DNA of 50,188 nt from Bodo saltans (taxonomy: Eukaryota; Euglenozoa; Kinetoplastea; Eubodonida; Bodonidae): NCBI GenBank assembly GCA_001460835.1, contig CYKH01000868.1, positions 2,926 through 53,113 of the forward strand. Direction: 5' to 3'. Of the stretch, positions 16,955 through 26,548 are shown in pieces. Under the pieces are notes generated by a model that ran no database searches, was not told the origin of the DNA, and saw only the letters and a list, made by a program, of their open reading frames with translations. Position 1 is the first letter of the stretch, and each line of letters opens with the position of its first letter. Made by a program: the position numbers and the translations under genes.

Positions 16955-17535
16955 AAGAAGATGCAGCCAGGTATGAATGATGGCGACGTCTTCACGAGGT
17001 CGAAAGGGAGGGAAATATTTGCGGCTAAATTTGAACGTGCGTCCTCAGAAAAAAAGCAAAGGTAGGCGAGTTTTTCATCATCATGTCCGCGGTTATCAGA
17101 AATCGCAAAATTCGTCAAAAGAAATGAAAGGATCCCCACAACAGTTCTGCACATGAATGATGACGTTTTTCGAACAAAAAACAGCCCCTCAACAAAAAAC
17201 AACAACACACAACACAACACAAAACAAACAAGAAAGAACATCTCGATAAAAATAACAAAGGGAGTGAGCGAGAGAGAGCAAACTCAAACCGTCACAATTG
17301 AAAACACATTTTGTTCACCCTCCTCCTCCTTCCTTCTGCAACGTCCCTCAGTGTCGAGGTAACCAAGTTGGCAATCCGTTTTGTCTTGTTTGCCAAGTAG
17401 GTGCTTTGACCGCATTTCATCTCTCACGGATCTCGTGCACTGTTGAAAATACGCTTTCCTTTGCTCTTTGGATCACTCGGCAGCAATGGAAGCGGTGCAA
17501 CGTTAATGGTCCGTGAGAGCGGATGTGTGTGTGTG
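16955..17535 (+). other. Spacer and 5' flank of the gap-interrupted gene
   Basis: No complete gene. C/T-rich tracts with AG occur at 17318-17351 (CCTCCTCCTCCTTCC... CTCAG) and 17455-17480. ATG 17506 after the second is open into the gap in the same nominal frame as the downstream tail, but the gap length is not trustworthy. A (TG)n run abuts the gap and probably caused it. Confidence 0.4.
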
Positions 17536-17835
17536 NNNNNNNNNNNNNNNNNNNNNNNNNNNNNNNNNNNNNNNNNNNNNNNNNNNNNNNNNNNNNNNNN
17601 NNNNNNNNNNNNNNNNNNNNNNNNNNNNNNNNNNNNNNNNNNNNNNNNNNNNNNNNNNNNNNNNNNNNNNNNNNNNNNNNNNNNNNNNNNNNNNNNNNNN
17701 NNNNNNNNNNNNNNNNNNNNNNNNNNNNNNNNNNNNNNNNNNNNNNNNNNNNNNNNNNNNNNNNNNNNNNNNNNNNNNNNNNNNNNNNNNNNNNNNNNNN
17801 NNNNNNNNNNNNNNNNNNNNNNNNNNNNNNNNNNN
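17536..17835. other. Assembly gap, exactly 300 N
   Basis: Run of 300 N, the same length as the second gap at 37102, so it is a placeholder of unknown true size. It hides most of the gene whose 3' end follows. Confidence 0.97.
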
Positions 17836-18048
17836 AGCCTTGGTGGTAAGACGCTTGGCATCGAGGCCGCCAAGGAAATTGTCGATGTGTTCATCAAATG
17901 TGAATTTGAAGGAGAACGTCACATCCCTCGTCTGAAGAAACTTGAGCGTATCGAGGAGGCATCTTCAGATAATAGTGATGCCGTTGTTGCCCATCGCGGT
18001 TCTGTAGGTGGGTTGGGCGCTGCCTCACCGTTCAAGCTCCCTCAGTAG
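17836..18048 (+). CDS. 3' end of a gene interrupted by the gap (partial)
   Basis: Seventy C-terminal codons are visible: SLGGKTLGIEAAKEIVDVF, then a charged stretch (FEGERHIPRLKKLERIEEASSDN) and a Gly/Ala/Ser tail. The first block faintly recalls the opening leucine-rich repeat of RanGAP-type proteins, but too little is present to assign it. Codon use and the clean stop support a real coding end. The 5' part lies in or before the gap. Confidence 0.55.
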   Translation, partial: SLGGKTLGIEAAKEIVDVFIKCEFEGERHIPRLKKLERIEEASSDNSDAVVAHRGSVGGLGAASPFKLPQ

Positions 18049-18281
18049 CTGACGTCTGGCATTGTTCCTGTAAGAATCTATGCCCTTGTCTTTTTATCGC
18101 GTACTTCCAACTTTTTACCATCGGTTAACCGCGTTGCAGAGTTTTTTTTGTTTATGATGCTGGATTTTTTTGTTTGTCGTTTTCACAGTTAGAAAATAAT
18201 CATACTGTCCATTCGCTGTGCCCAGCTCAGCAGCTGCAACAATTACCCTCACATCGTTGTGCCCAGCAGAATTAGCTTCAC

Positions 18282-20207
18282 ATGGAACATCATGCCATAA
18301 CTGCGCTGATGCGACGAAGCGGCCCAAAGGCGACACGCCGCGCGCTGCTATTCCTCAACTGCTTTCGTCAAGTCCGACTGAAGCCTGTCGTTCCACCGAA
18401 GGATAAAATCATCGCAACCGATGCGCCAAAGGTGGGGGCAGATGCAGAGACAGGTGGGGACCCGAGCGGTACAGAGTTCGGCACGAGATTATCACTTGAC
18501 TGCATTCTCTTCATCACTCATGCTATGATCTCGTTTGATCATTCCCCTCCTAGATTTGTGTTTGCAGTGTGCCCGTCGAGCGTTGTGTTGAGGAGTGCAG
18601 ACAGAGGGAGGACGTGGAGGAAGATTACACTCGCTCGTGTGGCCAAAGATGCGCCTAAAGTCCCAACGCCACCACCAATAGAAAAAGCAGCGGCTGCTGC
18701 GGTCTCTCATCAGAATGATGATGCCAAGCAGCTCGCTGATATTTTAGGTTTGTTACCTTCCTCTGACAACGGAGGTGCGGATGACGCAGAGTACGACTCC
18801 GGTGACTCCAACGATGACGATGCAACTTCCACGGTGCCCACACCACCTCTGCAGCCCTTTCCGGTGGGTAGGGTGTCTACACAGCCAGATTTGCTCGCTA
18901 TTTCGTGTTTTCAAGACACTGTGGTTGTTTGCGGTGAGGACGGTATGCTCGCTGTGAGTGTCGACCGCGGTGTCACGTTCAGCTACGCCGATCCACAACA
19001 GCATCTCAGCCTCATCCAGAACCGAACGAAATCGAAGCACGCACTCCATGCAATCCGTGGGGTAGTATTCCTCAACAGCAACACTCTCGCGTTCTACACC
19101 AGCAGCCAAGTGTGCCGTCTCAAGTTTACGACCCAAGGGCTCAACACGGTCGTGTTCGAGGGCAGCGCAGTGAGCATTCTGAAACTGCCTCGTGGGCCCA
19201 TTGGGGGGATGTGGACGATGGACTGGGCCATCACATCATCGTCCTTTCGACCATTGTGGATCTCCACCATCTCAATGCTACGCTTGTCGTGCGATGGTGG
19301 AACATCATGGTTGCCAGTGCCGCATTCAATTGGCCTCGTGCGGGCTGCAGTATTTCCAGACCCATGCGGCCCTCGACCTGCAGTGCACCCGTCGTGGTCA
19401 TCGGCTTTAGAAGCGGTTGGTATTTTACCGGTCACTCAGTCATCAGCCATGGAGGCTCACGCTTCCCCGTCCTCGTTGGCATCGTCGAGCCAGGTGGATG
19501 GCGCGAAACCTGGAACTGCACAAGGCCAACAAAGCAATAAAGTGTTCTCGTTTGCGCTAGAAAGTAAATTCACCACCACTGCTGGGCAAGCAAGCACCTC
19601 ACACCGTGAGTTGGCATGTTGTAGCACCCCAGTGGCGTTGTTAGCACCATCGTCACCGCACTCAACGACCAAGAGGGGAGGAAGCATTGCTCCCTCGTCG
19701 CGGGGCGCCGAACCTGAAGATGGCGCCATCGCCATGGTGTGCTACGCACTTTCCACGAACGGTAAGATTGTCCCGTACGACTTCACGTCTGTGCTGCACA
19801 TTCTATGTACCATCGGCAAGGATAGCACGTCTCCACTGGAGGTACGTGTTCATTCTATCGCATCGTGTGTGGAGTACTTACCGTTTGTGCAGTCCGCGAC
19901 AAATGATCGCGTGGGACTTGACATGGCAGCTCGCCGAGTGGACGATGACGAAGGTGGTCGCGGGCACGTCCTTGTACGCTCCACTGCCGCGGGTGTGTCA
20001 ACGTCGTCCAACTACGGTGAGCGGTCCAGAGAGCCTGCTCGCAGTTTTCTCAGTACAAGCTGCCGCCTAGATGAGGGGTGCTTTGTCTTTGGCTGTCAAA
20101 AGAAGTCCGTCGTTATCACCGAAGACTATGGTGCTACATTTAAGGCCTATGCACTCCCCATCAACTTGCGTGTTGCTGTGATCACTGACATTGCAGTGAT
20201 GCGATGA
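18282..20207 (+). CDS. Beta-propeller protein with Asp-box (BNR/Ycf48/sortilin-type) repeats
   Basis: Predicted 641 aa. Four Asp-box motifs (S-x-D-x-G-x-T-W/F) are visible: SADRGRTW (105-112), SVDRGVTF (226-233), SCDGGTSW (336-343) and TEDYGATF (613-620), each ending a beta-hairpin after strands such as VVVCGEDGMLAVS. This hairpin is typical of propellers in sialidases, sortilin/Vps10 and the Ycf48 family. There is no sialidase active-site arginine triad that I can point to, no membrane segment and no signal peptide. The N-terminus (MEHHAITALMRRSGPKATRRALLFLN) is basic and could be a mitochondrial presequence. Two disordered Ser/Asp insertions (about 130-195 and 380-470) separate blades. A structural or protein-binding role is inferred. 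Confidence 0.65.
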   Translation: MEHHAITALMRRSGPKATRRALLFLNCFRQVRLKPVVPPKDKIIATDAPKVGADAETGGDPSGTEFGTRLSLDCILFITHAMISFDHSPPRFVFAVCPSSVVLRSADRGRTWRKITLARVAKDAPKVPTPPPIEKAAAAAVSHQNDDAKQLADILGLLPSSDNGGADDAEYDSGDSNDDDATSTVPTPPLQPFPVGRVSTQPDLLAISCFQDTVVVCGEDGMLAVSVDRGVTFSYADPQQHLSLIQNRTKSKHALHAIRGVVFLNSNTLAFYTSSQVCRLKFTTQGLNTVVFEGSAVSILKLPRGPIGGMWTMDWAITSSSFRPLWISTISMLRLSCDGGTSWLPVPHSIGLVRAAVFPDPCGPRPAVHPSWSSALEAVGILPVTQSSAMEAHASPSSLASSSQVDGAKPGTAQGQQSNKVFSFALESKFTTTAGQASTSHRELACCSTPVALLAPSSPHSTTKRGGSIAPSSRGAEPEDGAIAMVCYALSTNGKIVPYDFTSVLHILCTIGKDSTSPLEVRVHSIASCVEYLPFVQSATNDRVGLDMAARRVDDDEGGRGHVLVRSTAAGVSTSSNYGERSREPARSFLSTSCRLDEGCFVFGCQKKSVVITEDYGATFKAYALPINLRVAVITDIAVMR

Positions 20208-20459
20208 CACCGCCACCCGCCCCCCAAAACAATCGCAACTGAAGGTTCCGTGGGTCCTTGAGGTTCTTTCGTTCTATTTATTTCTCACTTGTGCACTATT
20301 GCGTTAGCTACCTTCAAGCCTCATCCCAACAATGCTCTTGTGATTGTCAGCTGTGTGAAGGGCCCGAGTATCATCACTTTTCCCCCTTCCTTTTGTATTG
20401 CAGCGCATTAGACGAAGAAACACTAGAGAACGCAAATAACTTTTGTTGCAACTGCAGTC

Positions 20460-21815
20460 ATGGGCCAGCAATGTGTTCGTGAGGGTAGTGACGACGAAGG
20501 AGCAGTTGATCATAAGAAGAACGAAGGAAAGCAAAACAGCACCCAGGACTCTAAATCGAAAGCGAAGGGAAATAAATACGCCGCATCGGAGAGAATTATT
20601 TCATTAGAGCATGTCGAGCATCCCCACGCGCGGATGTGCGACGCGGCAAGGATAGAGAAAGGCTTCCGTGAGTTCAGCCGGTTATTTACGATGGGCGAGG
20701 CGGCGTTGTGCGTCGCATCCTGTGATACCTACGGCCCAGGTCATAAGCAGCTCATCACTGGTGGTGAGGACAAGAGCATGTCTATCTTGAATTATGAGAC
20801 TGGGCATGTCATGAAACAGTGGAAGCGTGCCCACGATCGAGATATCAACTGCATCACGAACCCGCATCCCAGCTCCGGTGTGTTCCTCACTGGCAGCCGT
20901 GACACCACCGTACGTGTGTGGAAGCCGACCGAGAGCGCACCTTTGCACATTCTCAAGGGACATAAATTGAACGTTGCATCGGTCACAGTGAATGAGCCTG
21001 GCACGATGGCCTGCTCTGGATCGCGCGATAACACCGTCCGGTTGTGGGACTTAGAAAGCGGCGAGCAACTTTCTAGTCAAGATGTGAAATTAAACCTCGT
21101 CCACTTTGTCCGCTGGATCGATCCTCTCGGCTGCGTCGCGCAGGGTGGCGAAGACTTGACACTGCGACTATGGGACGTGCGCACTGACGGCGGAAAGAAA
21201 TCGTCGCTAGAGCTCCGCGAAACATTCGCCAATTTTGATTACCATCCCATTTGTTGCGATGGGTTGACGACACAAGCAGATCGAGCACATACGCTTTATA
21301 CAGGCCACAACGGTTTCAACAATCAAGGATCGATGATCTATGAATGGGATCTGCGCACAGGGAAGAGAGTTCGGCAGTTGAATGGACACGGATTTACGGT
21401 GCGAGCTGTGCATCTGCTTCGAAGTGAGGCGTTTCAGCGTGTTGGCCTTGCCAACCACCTCGTGTCCGCTAGCGAGGACGGTACGCTGCGGTTCTGGCCG
21501 CTGGCCCACGGCGCTGCTGCTGGCAAGAGCGGTGGGGAGGTTGTGGACCCAGTTGACGTACAAGCGGCAGAGGTGGCCGTACCTGCAGATGCCGCGGCAT
21601 CGTCTGCAGATGACGCTGTGGTGCAAGATGACCAATCGCTGAACTACGAGCTTCAGGAAGGTCGTGTGACTGGGCTCGATGAGACCAAAGAAGGTCTTTT
21701 GTTGTGCAGCTTGCGAAACGGCACGCTGGTGATACTGAAACCTTCAGGCTCAGAAGATGCCCCGCGTCCAATGCAAAGGTTCCGCTATGTCGGCAATCCA
21801 GCCGCAACGTCTTAA
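20460..21815 (+). CDS. WDR31-like WD40 protein with N-myristoylation motif
   Basis: Predicted 451 aa. MGQQCVREGS supplies Gly2 and Cys5 for acylation. A charged Lys/Glu/Asp segment (10-45) follows, then a WD40 propeller at about 80-375: LITGGEDKSMSILNYETG, FLTGSRDTTVRVWKP, ACSGSRDNTVRLWDLESG, AQGGEDLTLRLWDVR, SMIYEWDLRTG and VSASEDGTLRFWPL are the GH-WD-type blades. The SGSRDNTVRLWDL and GEDLTLRLWDVR blades and the 'G.I.EWDLR' blade resemble animal WDR31. From memory, WDR31 affects IFT/BBSome traffic in cilia, which would fit a flagellate; that role here is inference. An Ala/Asp-rich loop (about 365-400) and a final strand (CSLRNGTLVILKP) close the protein. Confidence 0.8.
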   Translation: MGQQCVREGSDDEGAVDHKKNEGKQNSTQDSKSKAKGNKYAASERIISLEHVEHPHARMCDAARIEKGFREFSRLFTMGEAALCVASCDTYGPGHKQLITGGEDKSMSILNYETGHVMKQWKRAHDRDINCITNPHPSSGVFLTGSRDTTVRVWKPTESAPLHILKGHKLNVASVTVNEPGTMACSGSRDNTVRLWDLESGEQLSSQDVKLNLVHFVRWIDPLGCVAQGGEDLTLRLWDVRTDGGKKSSLELRETFANFDYHPICCDGLTTQADRAHTLYTGHNGFNNQGSMIYEWDLRTGKRVRQLNGHGFTVRAVHLLRSEAFQRVGLANHLVSASEDGTLRFWPLAHGAAAGKSGGEVVDPVDVQAAEVAVPADAAASSADDAVVQDDQSLNYELQEGRVTGLDETKEGLLLCSLRNGTLVILKPSGSEDAPRPMQRFRYVGNPAATS

Positions 21816-22254
21816 AGAAAAAGCCCGGCGAACGTTTTTTGCACCGCGGAACCTACAGTTGTGTGCTGTTGTGTCAGTCGCAAACGTCACAAATCACCTT
21901 CAACACAACCACTGAGTCTAGATATTTCCTTACGCCACCGGTTGCTGCGGATGTTGCTCTCCCCCTCCTTCACAACGAAAGGCACAATAGCCCCCTGTTT
22001 CACTTCACCTCCCTCACCTCTCGTACCACAGTGGCTCCTTCCCCTTGCCAAGGAAACGTAACATGCTCGCGGGGGTGGTGAAGGCCTCGCTCCGGTTGTT
22101 TTTTATTTTGCATGCAATGGATTTGATAGTTGTGCATCTCATGTTCACCAATTGGTGCAGTTTCCAATATTGCTCCTGATTTTATTCGTTGACCATAATC
22201 AGAAGAAAAGGTATTGTCCGTGTCCATACACACATCTGGTCTGTTTTGAGTTCT
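21816..22254 (+). other. 439-base spacer
   Basis: Only UTR-like sequence is seen. T-rich tracts (21834-21839, 22094-22110) and a TTTTATTCG...CAG signal near 22180-22201 could act in processing. In-frame TTG 22189 precedes the first ATG at 22255 of the next gene. Confidence 0.4.
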
Positions 22255-24252
22255 ATGCAACGCGAGTCACTCCAGTCACCAGCAAGAGTGTCAAGTTCGC
22301 ACGCCACAGAAGAAGACGCTGTGCGCATGGCTTCTGCCTCGCTGCACTCCTCGATTCGGAATTTCCGCCAGACATGCTTGCCGTTGCTAGCGCCACAATC
22401 CAAAGGTCTTCCCGTCAAGCACACCGTGAAGGTTTTTGTGTCACGCATGACGGAAGAAATGACAGCTAGCGCTTTGGAGTGCCTGCGTGTACTGCCACGA
22501 GATCGAGTGCTTTTCGAGAAAAGGAGACGTGACCTGTTGCAGTGGCTTTCCATTTCTCCTCCTTCAAACAACAATGGCAACAATGATGCTACACCGTTGT
22601 CACTCATGTTTCTTAATGACCTGAAGGAGCGACTGACTCTTCACTACGCCGAGGCCGCTGGAGGCGCTGCGTCTCGCTTGACTGTGGAACCCACAACGGA
22701 GACGCTCACTTGCGTTCCGGCAGTCGTAGTGTTGCGTGTGGCGGAGCAGTTATGGGCGCAGAGGCAGACGAGCACCGCTGAGCGTCTTCTCTGGAAGGAC
22801 GGAGTGGAGGAACTACTGACAGTGGGAGGAGAACAAGAAGAAACTTCTGGGACGCTCCCTGCAGAATCGTTCTTGCGCAATTGTGTTGTGTTATCAAAAA
22901 CGGATGAGGTACCTCTTGGTTCTTCTCCAACATCAACAACATCTCGGAGTCTACTGGCTGCCATTGTCGAACTTTGGGCGTGGTGCAAAGCGACTGATAA
23001 CATCAACGCTGAAGAGGAAGTTGAGTCGGCGTTGCAAGAGCAGACGACGAAGTCACTTCTGGCATGCTGGTTTCCTGCCCAGGGAGCAGCGGATGATTCT
23101 TGGCCGCAAGTTATGTCGAGAGTGATGCAGCGTGTGTCAAAAAAAAAAGTGTGTTGTGTTATCAAAAACGGAAGACGCACCGCTTAGTCCTTCTCCAACA
23201 TCAACAACATCTCAGAGTCTACTGGCTGCCATTGTCGAACTTTGGGCATGGTGCAAAGCGACTGATAACATCAACGCTGAAGAGGAGGTTGAGTCGGCGT
23301 TGCAAGAGCAGACGACGAAGTCACTTCTGGCATGCTGGTTTCCTGCCGGAGGAGCAGCAGATGATGCTTGGCCGCAAGTTATGTCGAGAGTGATGCAGCG
23401 TGTGTCATCCTTACAACAGCGAGCACGAAAACGCAACGCGACGACTGTGAGCGATTCTTCACCTGCTGTCTCGCCGTCCAGGCAACAACTTCGCGATCAA
23501 CTTCTGACCGGAGCGCCGGCACGCCCGCCAAATGCATGTCACCGCATTTGTCGCCAGGAGATTTTCACCATATGATGTCGCCTTCCATTAGTGTATCACC
23601 CACCACCGTGCTACAACCTACATCCAATACCATCGTTATGGGAAATTCGCCATATTCTGATGTCGCCACGAAACCAAAATTCCAAGCTCGCCCCATCCGC
23701 ACGGCATTGGTGTCCGTGTCATCGTTTGTTTCCATTGCAAAGACTTCACCATCAACGAGCCACCCACAACAACAGGCAGGGCAACAGCCTCAGCCTCCAC
23801 GCCAATCTCCTCCAGTGGTCCTTAACTGCCGCTCTTTCAAACAATTCACAAGATTTGGCAGTGATGGCTCTCTGCCCACGTCCCCAAGGGGAGGGCAAGG
23901 GTTACCTCCTGTGTCCCCCACAGCGAATCCATCTCCGCGATCCTTCGCCTCTCTCCCTCCTACAGTGTCCCCCCATCCGCTGGGAACTTGTAGTGCGAAA
24001 GATAACGCTGAGCAGCATCCACTACCTCCTTCTTCGGCTAGGGTTGCGTCGTCACCGTCGCTTCTCCGTCCCGCGTCATCACCGCAGAACGCACCACGGC
24101 AACAGAACGTCGGTGCAAGCAGTAACGCAAGAGGTGGCAGCTCTTCGACTGTCATATCGCCAAGAGCGCTGACGTCGGCATCATCTGCTCGTGTTCTCTC
24201 AGCTGGAGGAACAACAAAAAACCGTACGACGTTGACAAAGAAATCAAAATGA
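22255..24252 (+). CDS. Unassigned Ser/Pro-tailed protein, frame broken by a duplication and a second frameshift
   Basis: I do not recognise the family. The N-terminal part (22255-23138) is helical: SIRNFRQTCLPLLA, VKHTVKVFVSRMTEEMTASALE, VAEQLWAQRQTSTAERLLWKDG, SLLAAIVELWAWCKATDN. The frame then meets ten A and a second copy of the preceding 257 bases offset by 268, which throws it out of frame (stop at 23187). The copy continues in another frame to 23575, and the Ser/Pro-rich tail resumes in the original frame to 24252 (SPSISVSPTT, PTSPRGGQGLPPV, VISPRALTSASS, ending NRTTLTKKSK). Treated as one gene, the tail also requires an indel near 23510-23560. I judge this a single intact gene in the organism, scrambled by an allele/contig join plus a base error; true pseudogenisation is the alternative. 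Confidence 0.55.
22882..23406 (+). repeat. Frame-breaking direct repeat with A10 spacer
   Basis: Copies 22882-23138 and 23150-23406 (257 bases) are about 95% identical (about 14 differences, clustered at 22902-22920 and near 23087). Ten A at 23139-23148 lie at the junction. The offset of 268 is not a multiple of three. Confidence 0.92.
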
Positions 24253-25927
24253 TACTCGCTGAGAAGAAGACGAAAAAAGAATGTGTGAATTTGTCGCTCT
24301 ATTCACCACTGCTTGTCCGTTTTGAGCTCCATTCCTATTTTGTCGTATTCTGTGAAGTTTGCCTTCGACAACTTTGACAGCTGCAAGACTCGATGTGATT
24401 CAGCGTTACTCGGAATCCTACCTCGATAAATTCAGCAGGTAGAAACGCAAAGTTGAAGCTTCGTGTGGGCAAATAGGAAAATAAGAGTGGGGGCTCATTT
24501 TTGTTTTGTTTTGTTTGTTTCCTTTTCACGTAGCGCTGTTTGAGGTCTAAATTTGAATTCGCACTTGTTTGCGTATGAGCTCAGAACAGGTTCAATCCTC
24601 CTGTGTTCCGCAGGGTTGATGTTGATTTATTCGTGTGTTTTTATTGAGAAAAGAGAGAGAGTCTGCTTTTGGATCCGTCAACTACTAATCTGACCACAAA
24701 TACTTTTTTTTTGTTTTTTTTACGTCCGCTCCGTGCCGAGAGGACTCTATTTAAAAATTACCATCTCTGCACCTGTTTGCTTTCCTCCCTCACACTTTTT
24801 TCTTTCTTTGAAGTTGCCGCGTTCGGTTTTTGTTTGTTTTTGTTTTTGTTTGTTTGTTTTGACTGATCGTCCCTCATCCGTGTGGTGCATATCAAAGTGC
24901 TTCAGTCACAAAATCTATTCATGTGTCTGACTAATTGACGTTGTTATTGCGGATATGCCCCTGGCCACCCGGTGACCGAGAGTCTGTTACTAGCTGGGAA
25001 AAAAGGACTCCGTACAAAGCAAGAGTAGGACAACTTACAAAAATCCTTTGACAAAAAGTCAAAAAAAAAATTTGCGGAAATGATGATTTTGGGGTGCACC
25101 CCCTCAGTCCAAAAGTCGGCATGCATTTTCATTTAACGCTGCTCTTGATGCACTATTTTTTCCAAAATGTTTCCCGGTGATCTTTTTTTTGGCCGCCGCA
25201 GGCGCCGCTCTCGGTCAAAAGTGGCCAGGACTATACTAGAATAGAATATCATCCTCAAACAAAAAAAAGGAACGTTCTCGCTCGGATCGTCTGTTGGCCA
25301 GCGTTGCGCATACACTCCTGAACCTCCCTCCTCGTTGATGATCCATGCGTTACCCCCCTTTTTCCCTTACCTTCCGCAATTACCCTCCGCATTCAAAAAA
25401 TACTTGCGGTATATGATCTGCGCGTGTTTTTTAAAAAGAATGAGCCGCACATACACACAAACACAATTCGAGGGAATACATTTAATCGCCAGTTCTGCGA
25501 TTTCCCCTTAAAATGAAACAACATCGTGATGGCCAGCGAAAATCTGAAATTGTCCAAATTTTGAACCTTCGATGAAGAAGTGGTCCAGAATCCGCTCGAT
25601 TAGCAAATGTGAAAGTTTGATTTGTACTGTTTATGAGAGGGGGGGGCATTGGGGGGTATCAGGCCTATTTCTGGCTTATTTCTTGCCTAAGGTATTTTTG
25701 AGCTTTTTTTTGTAGATTGCGATATTTCGAGATATTAATTCTTTCTGTACTTTATTGCGATTTTTTCGTGAAAAAAACCTCAGGAAGCAACGGTACACAT
25801 AGGAGATATTTCGGAGATATTTTGGAGATATTTATTCAAAAAGCGATTGCTAAGGGAGAAAAAAATATTTCTGAAATTGCTCGTTACTGACACCCCTTGA
25901 AAAAATGCCCGCACAAATAATCTGACG
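24253..25927 (+). other. 1.7-kb AT-rich non-coding interval
   Basis: No gene supported. Sequence is rich in T and A homopolymers, with TTTG repeats (24828-24860), G-rich runs (25638-25657) and T-rich tracts. The open frames here are short and translate the tracts. It lies upstream of the retroelement remnant and may include more of its decayed 5' region or target sequence. Confidence 0.5.
25802..25831 (+). repeat. Short tandem repeat GGAGATATTT x3
   Basis: Three near-perfect 10-11-base units (ggagatatttc, ggagatatttt, ggagatattta) in a row, with a related gagatatt at 25729-25737. It sits about 100 bases upstream of the GIY-YIG frame and could mark an element boundary or be simple sequence. 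Confidence 0.7.
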
Positions 25928-26548
25928 ATGCACGACATTGGTGTCGTCTACGTTGCGATTTATACTCGGACAAGACAGTTTTACATTGGTCAAACTTCGG
26001 CCGATTGTATGGCTCGATTGAAGGCCCACCATAGCAAGCGAAATGCTACGCACCATTCAGAACTTTCGCATTTTATGCGCATCGTTCCAGACTGCATGTC
26101 GAACATGTTCATCTTGCCAATTGCTCACTCAACGAACGCGGATGAAAGAGCCAGAGAAGAATTGGCTTTTATCGACAAGTACGCGCATCTTAAAGGGATG
26201 CTGAACAGAAACGAAAAGTTCACAAGGAACAGACCCAAGAACAGAACCAGAGATAAGATCTTCGAACCTCGAACGCAAGCCAAACGAACCGACCAGCCCT
26301 TCAACGCAAGACGCAACCTGAACCCTCCGACGGTAAGGCCGCAACCCATTAGCCAGGCAAATCGACTCAAGATGTATTTCGACGAGTCACACGACAAGGC
26401 GAAGCAATTGACGCTGTTACGAACTGCAACGAAAAAATCGGACTTCCAAGCTCATCACTCCATCACTTCAGCAGAAAAATTTCACTACTTCTTCGCTGTT
26501 ATCGACATCCTACTTCTACAAGACAAACTCCAAGTTCCTCACGACTGA
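25928..26548 (+). CDS. GIY-YIG endonuclease domain protein (retroelement-derived)
   Basis: Open 206-codon frame from ATG 25928. The GIY-YIG core is at residues 4-80: VVYVAIY (GIY strand), FYIGQTS (YIG strand), then MARLKAHHSK with the conserved Arg and His, and REELAFIDKY with the metal-binding Glu. All hallmark catalytic residues (two Tyr, Arg, His, Glu) are visible. A basic linker follows (NRNEKFTRNRPKNRTRDK and Arg/Asn/Pro-rich sequence to 145), consistent with DNA binding. The C-terminal part runs toward RT motif A, which sits in another frame only a few bases past the stop, so this frame is probably the N-terminal portion of a once-larger GIY-YIG-RT polyprotein. It does not resemble SLX1, whose PHD/RING part is absent. 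Confidence 0.72.
   Translation: MHDIGVVYVAIYTRTRQFYIGQTSADCMARLKAHHSKRNATHHSELSHFMRIVPDCMSNMFILPIAHSTNADERAREELAFIDKYAHLKGMLNRNEKFTRNRPKNRTRDKIFEPRTQAKRTDQPFNARRNLNPPTVRPQPISQANRLKMYFDESHDKAKQLTLLRTATKKSDFQAHHSITSAEKFHYFFAVIDILLLQDKLQVPHD

Noticed and set aside
17298-17516. C-x4-C...C-x2-C pattern resembling a RanBP2-type zinc finger (CNVPQC, FCLVC)
   Set aside because: Spacing is off by one, the family Trp is absent, and the segment overlaps a pyrimidine-AG processing signal.
17424-18048. Open frames spanning the first N gap
   Set aside because: They are artefacts of translating N; only the 3' tail from 17836 is supported.
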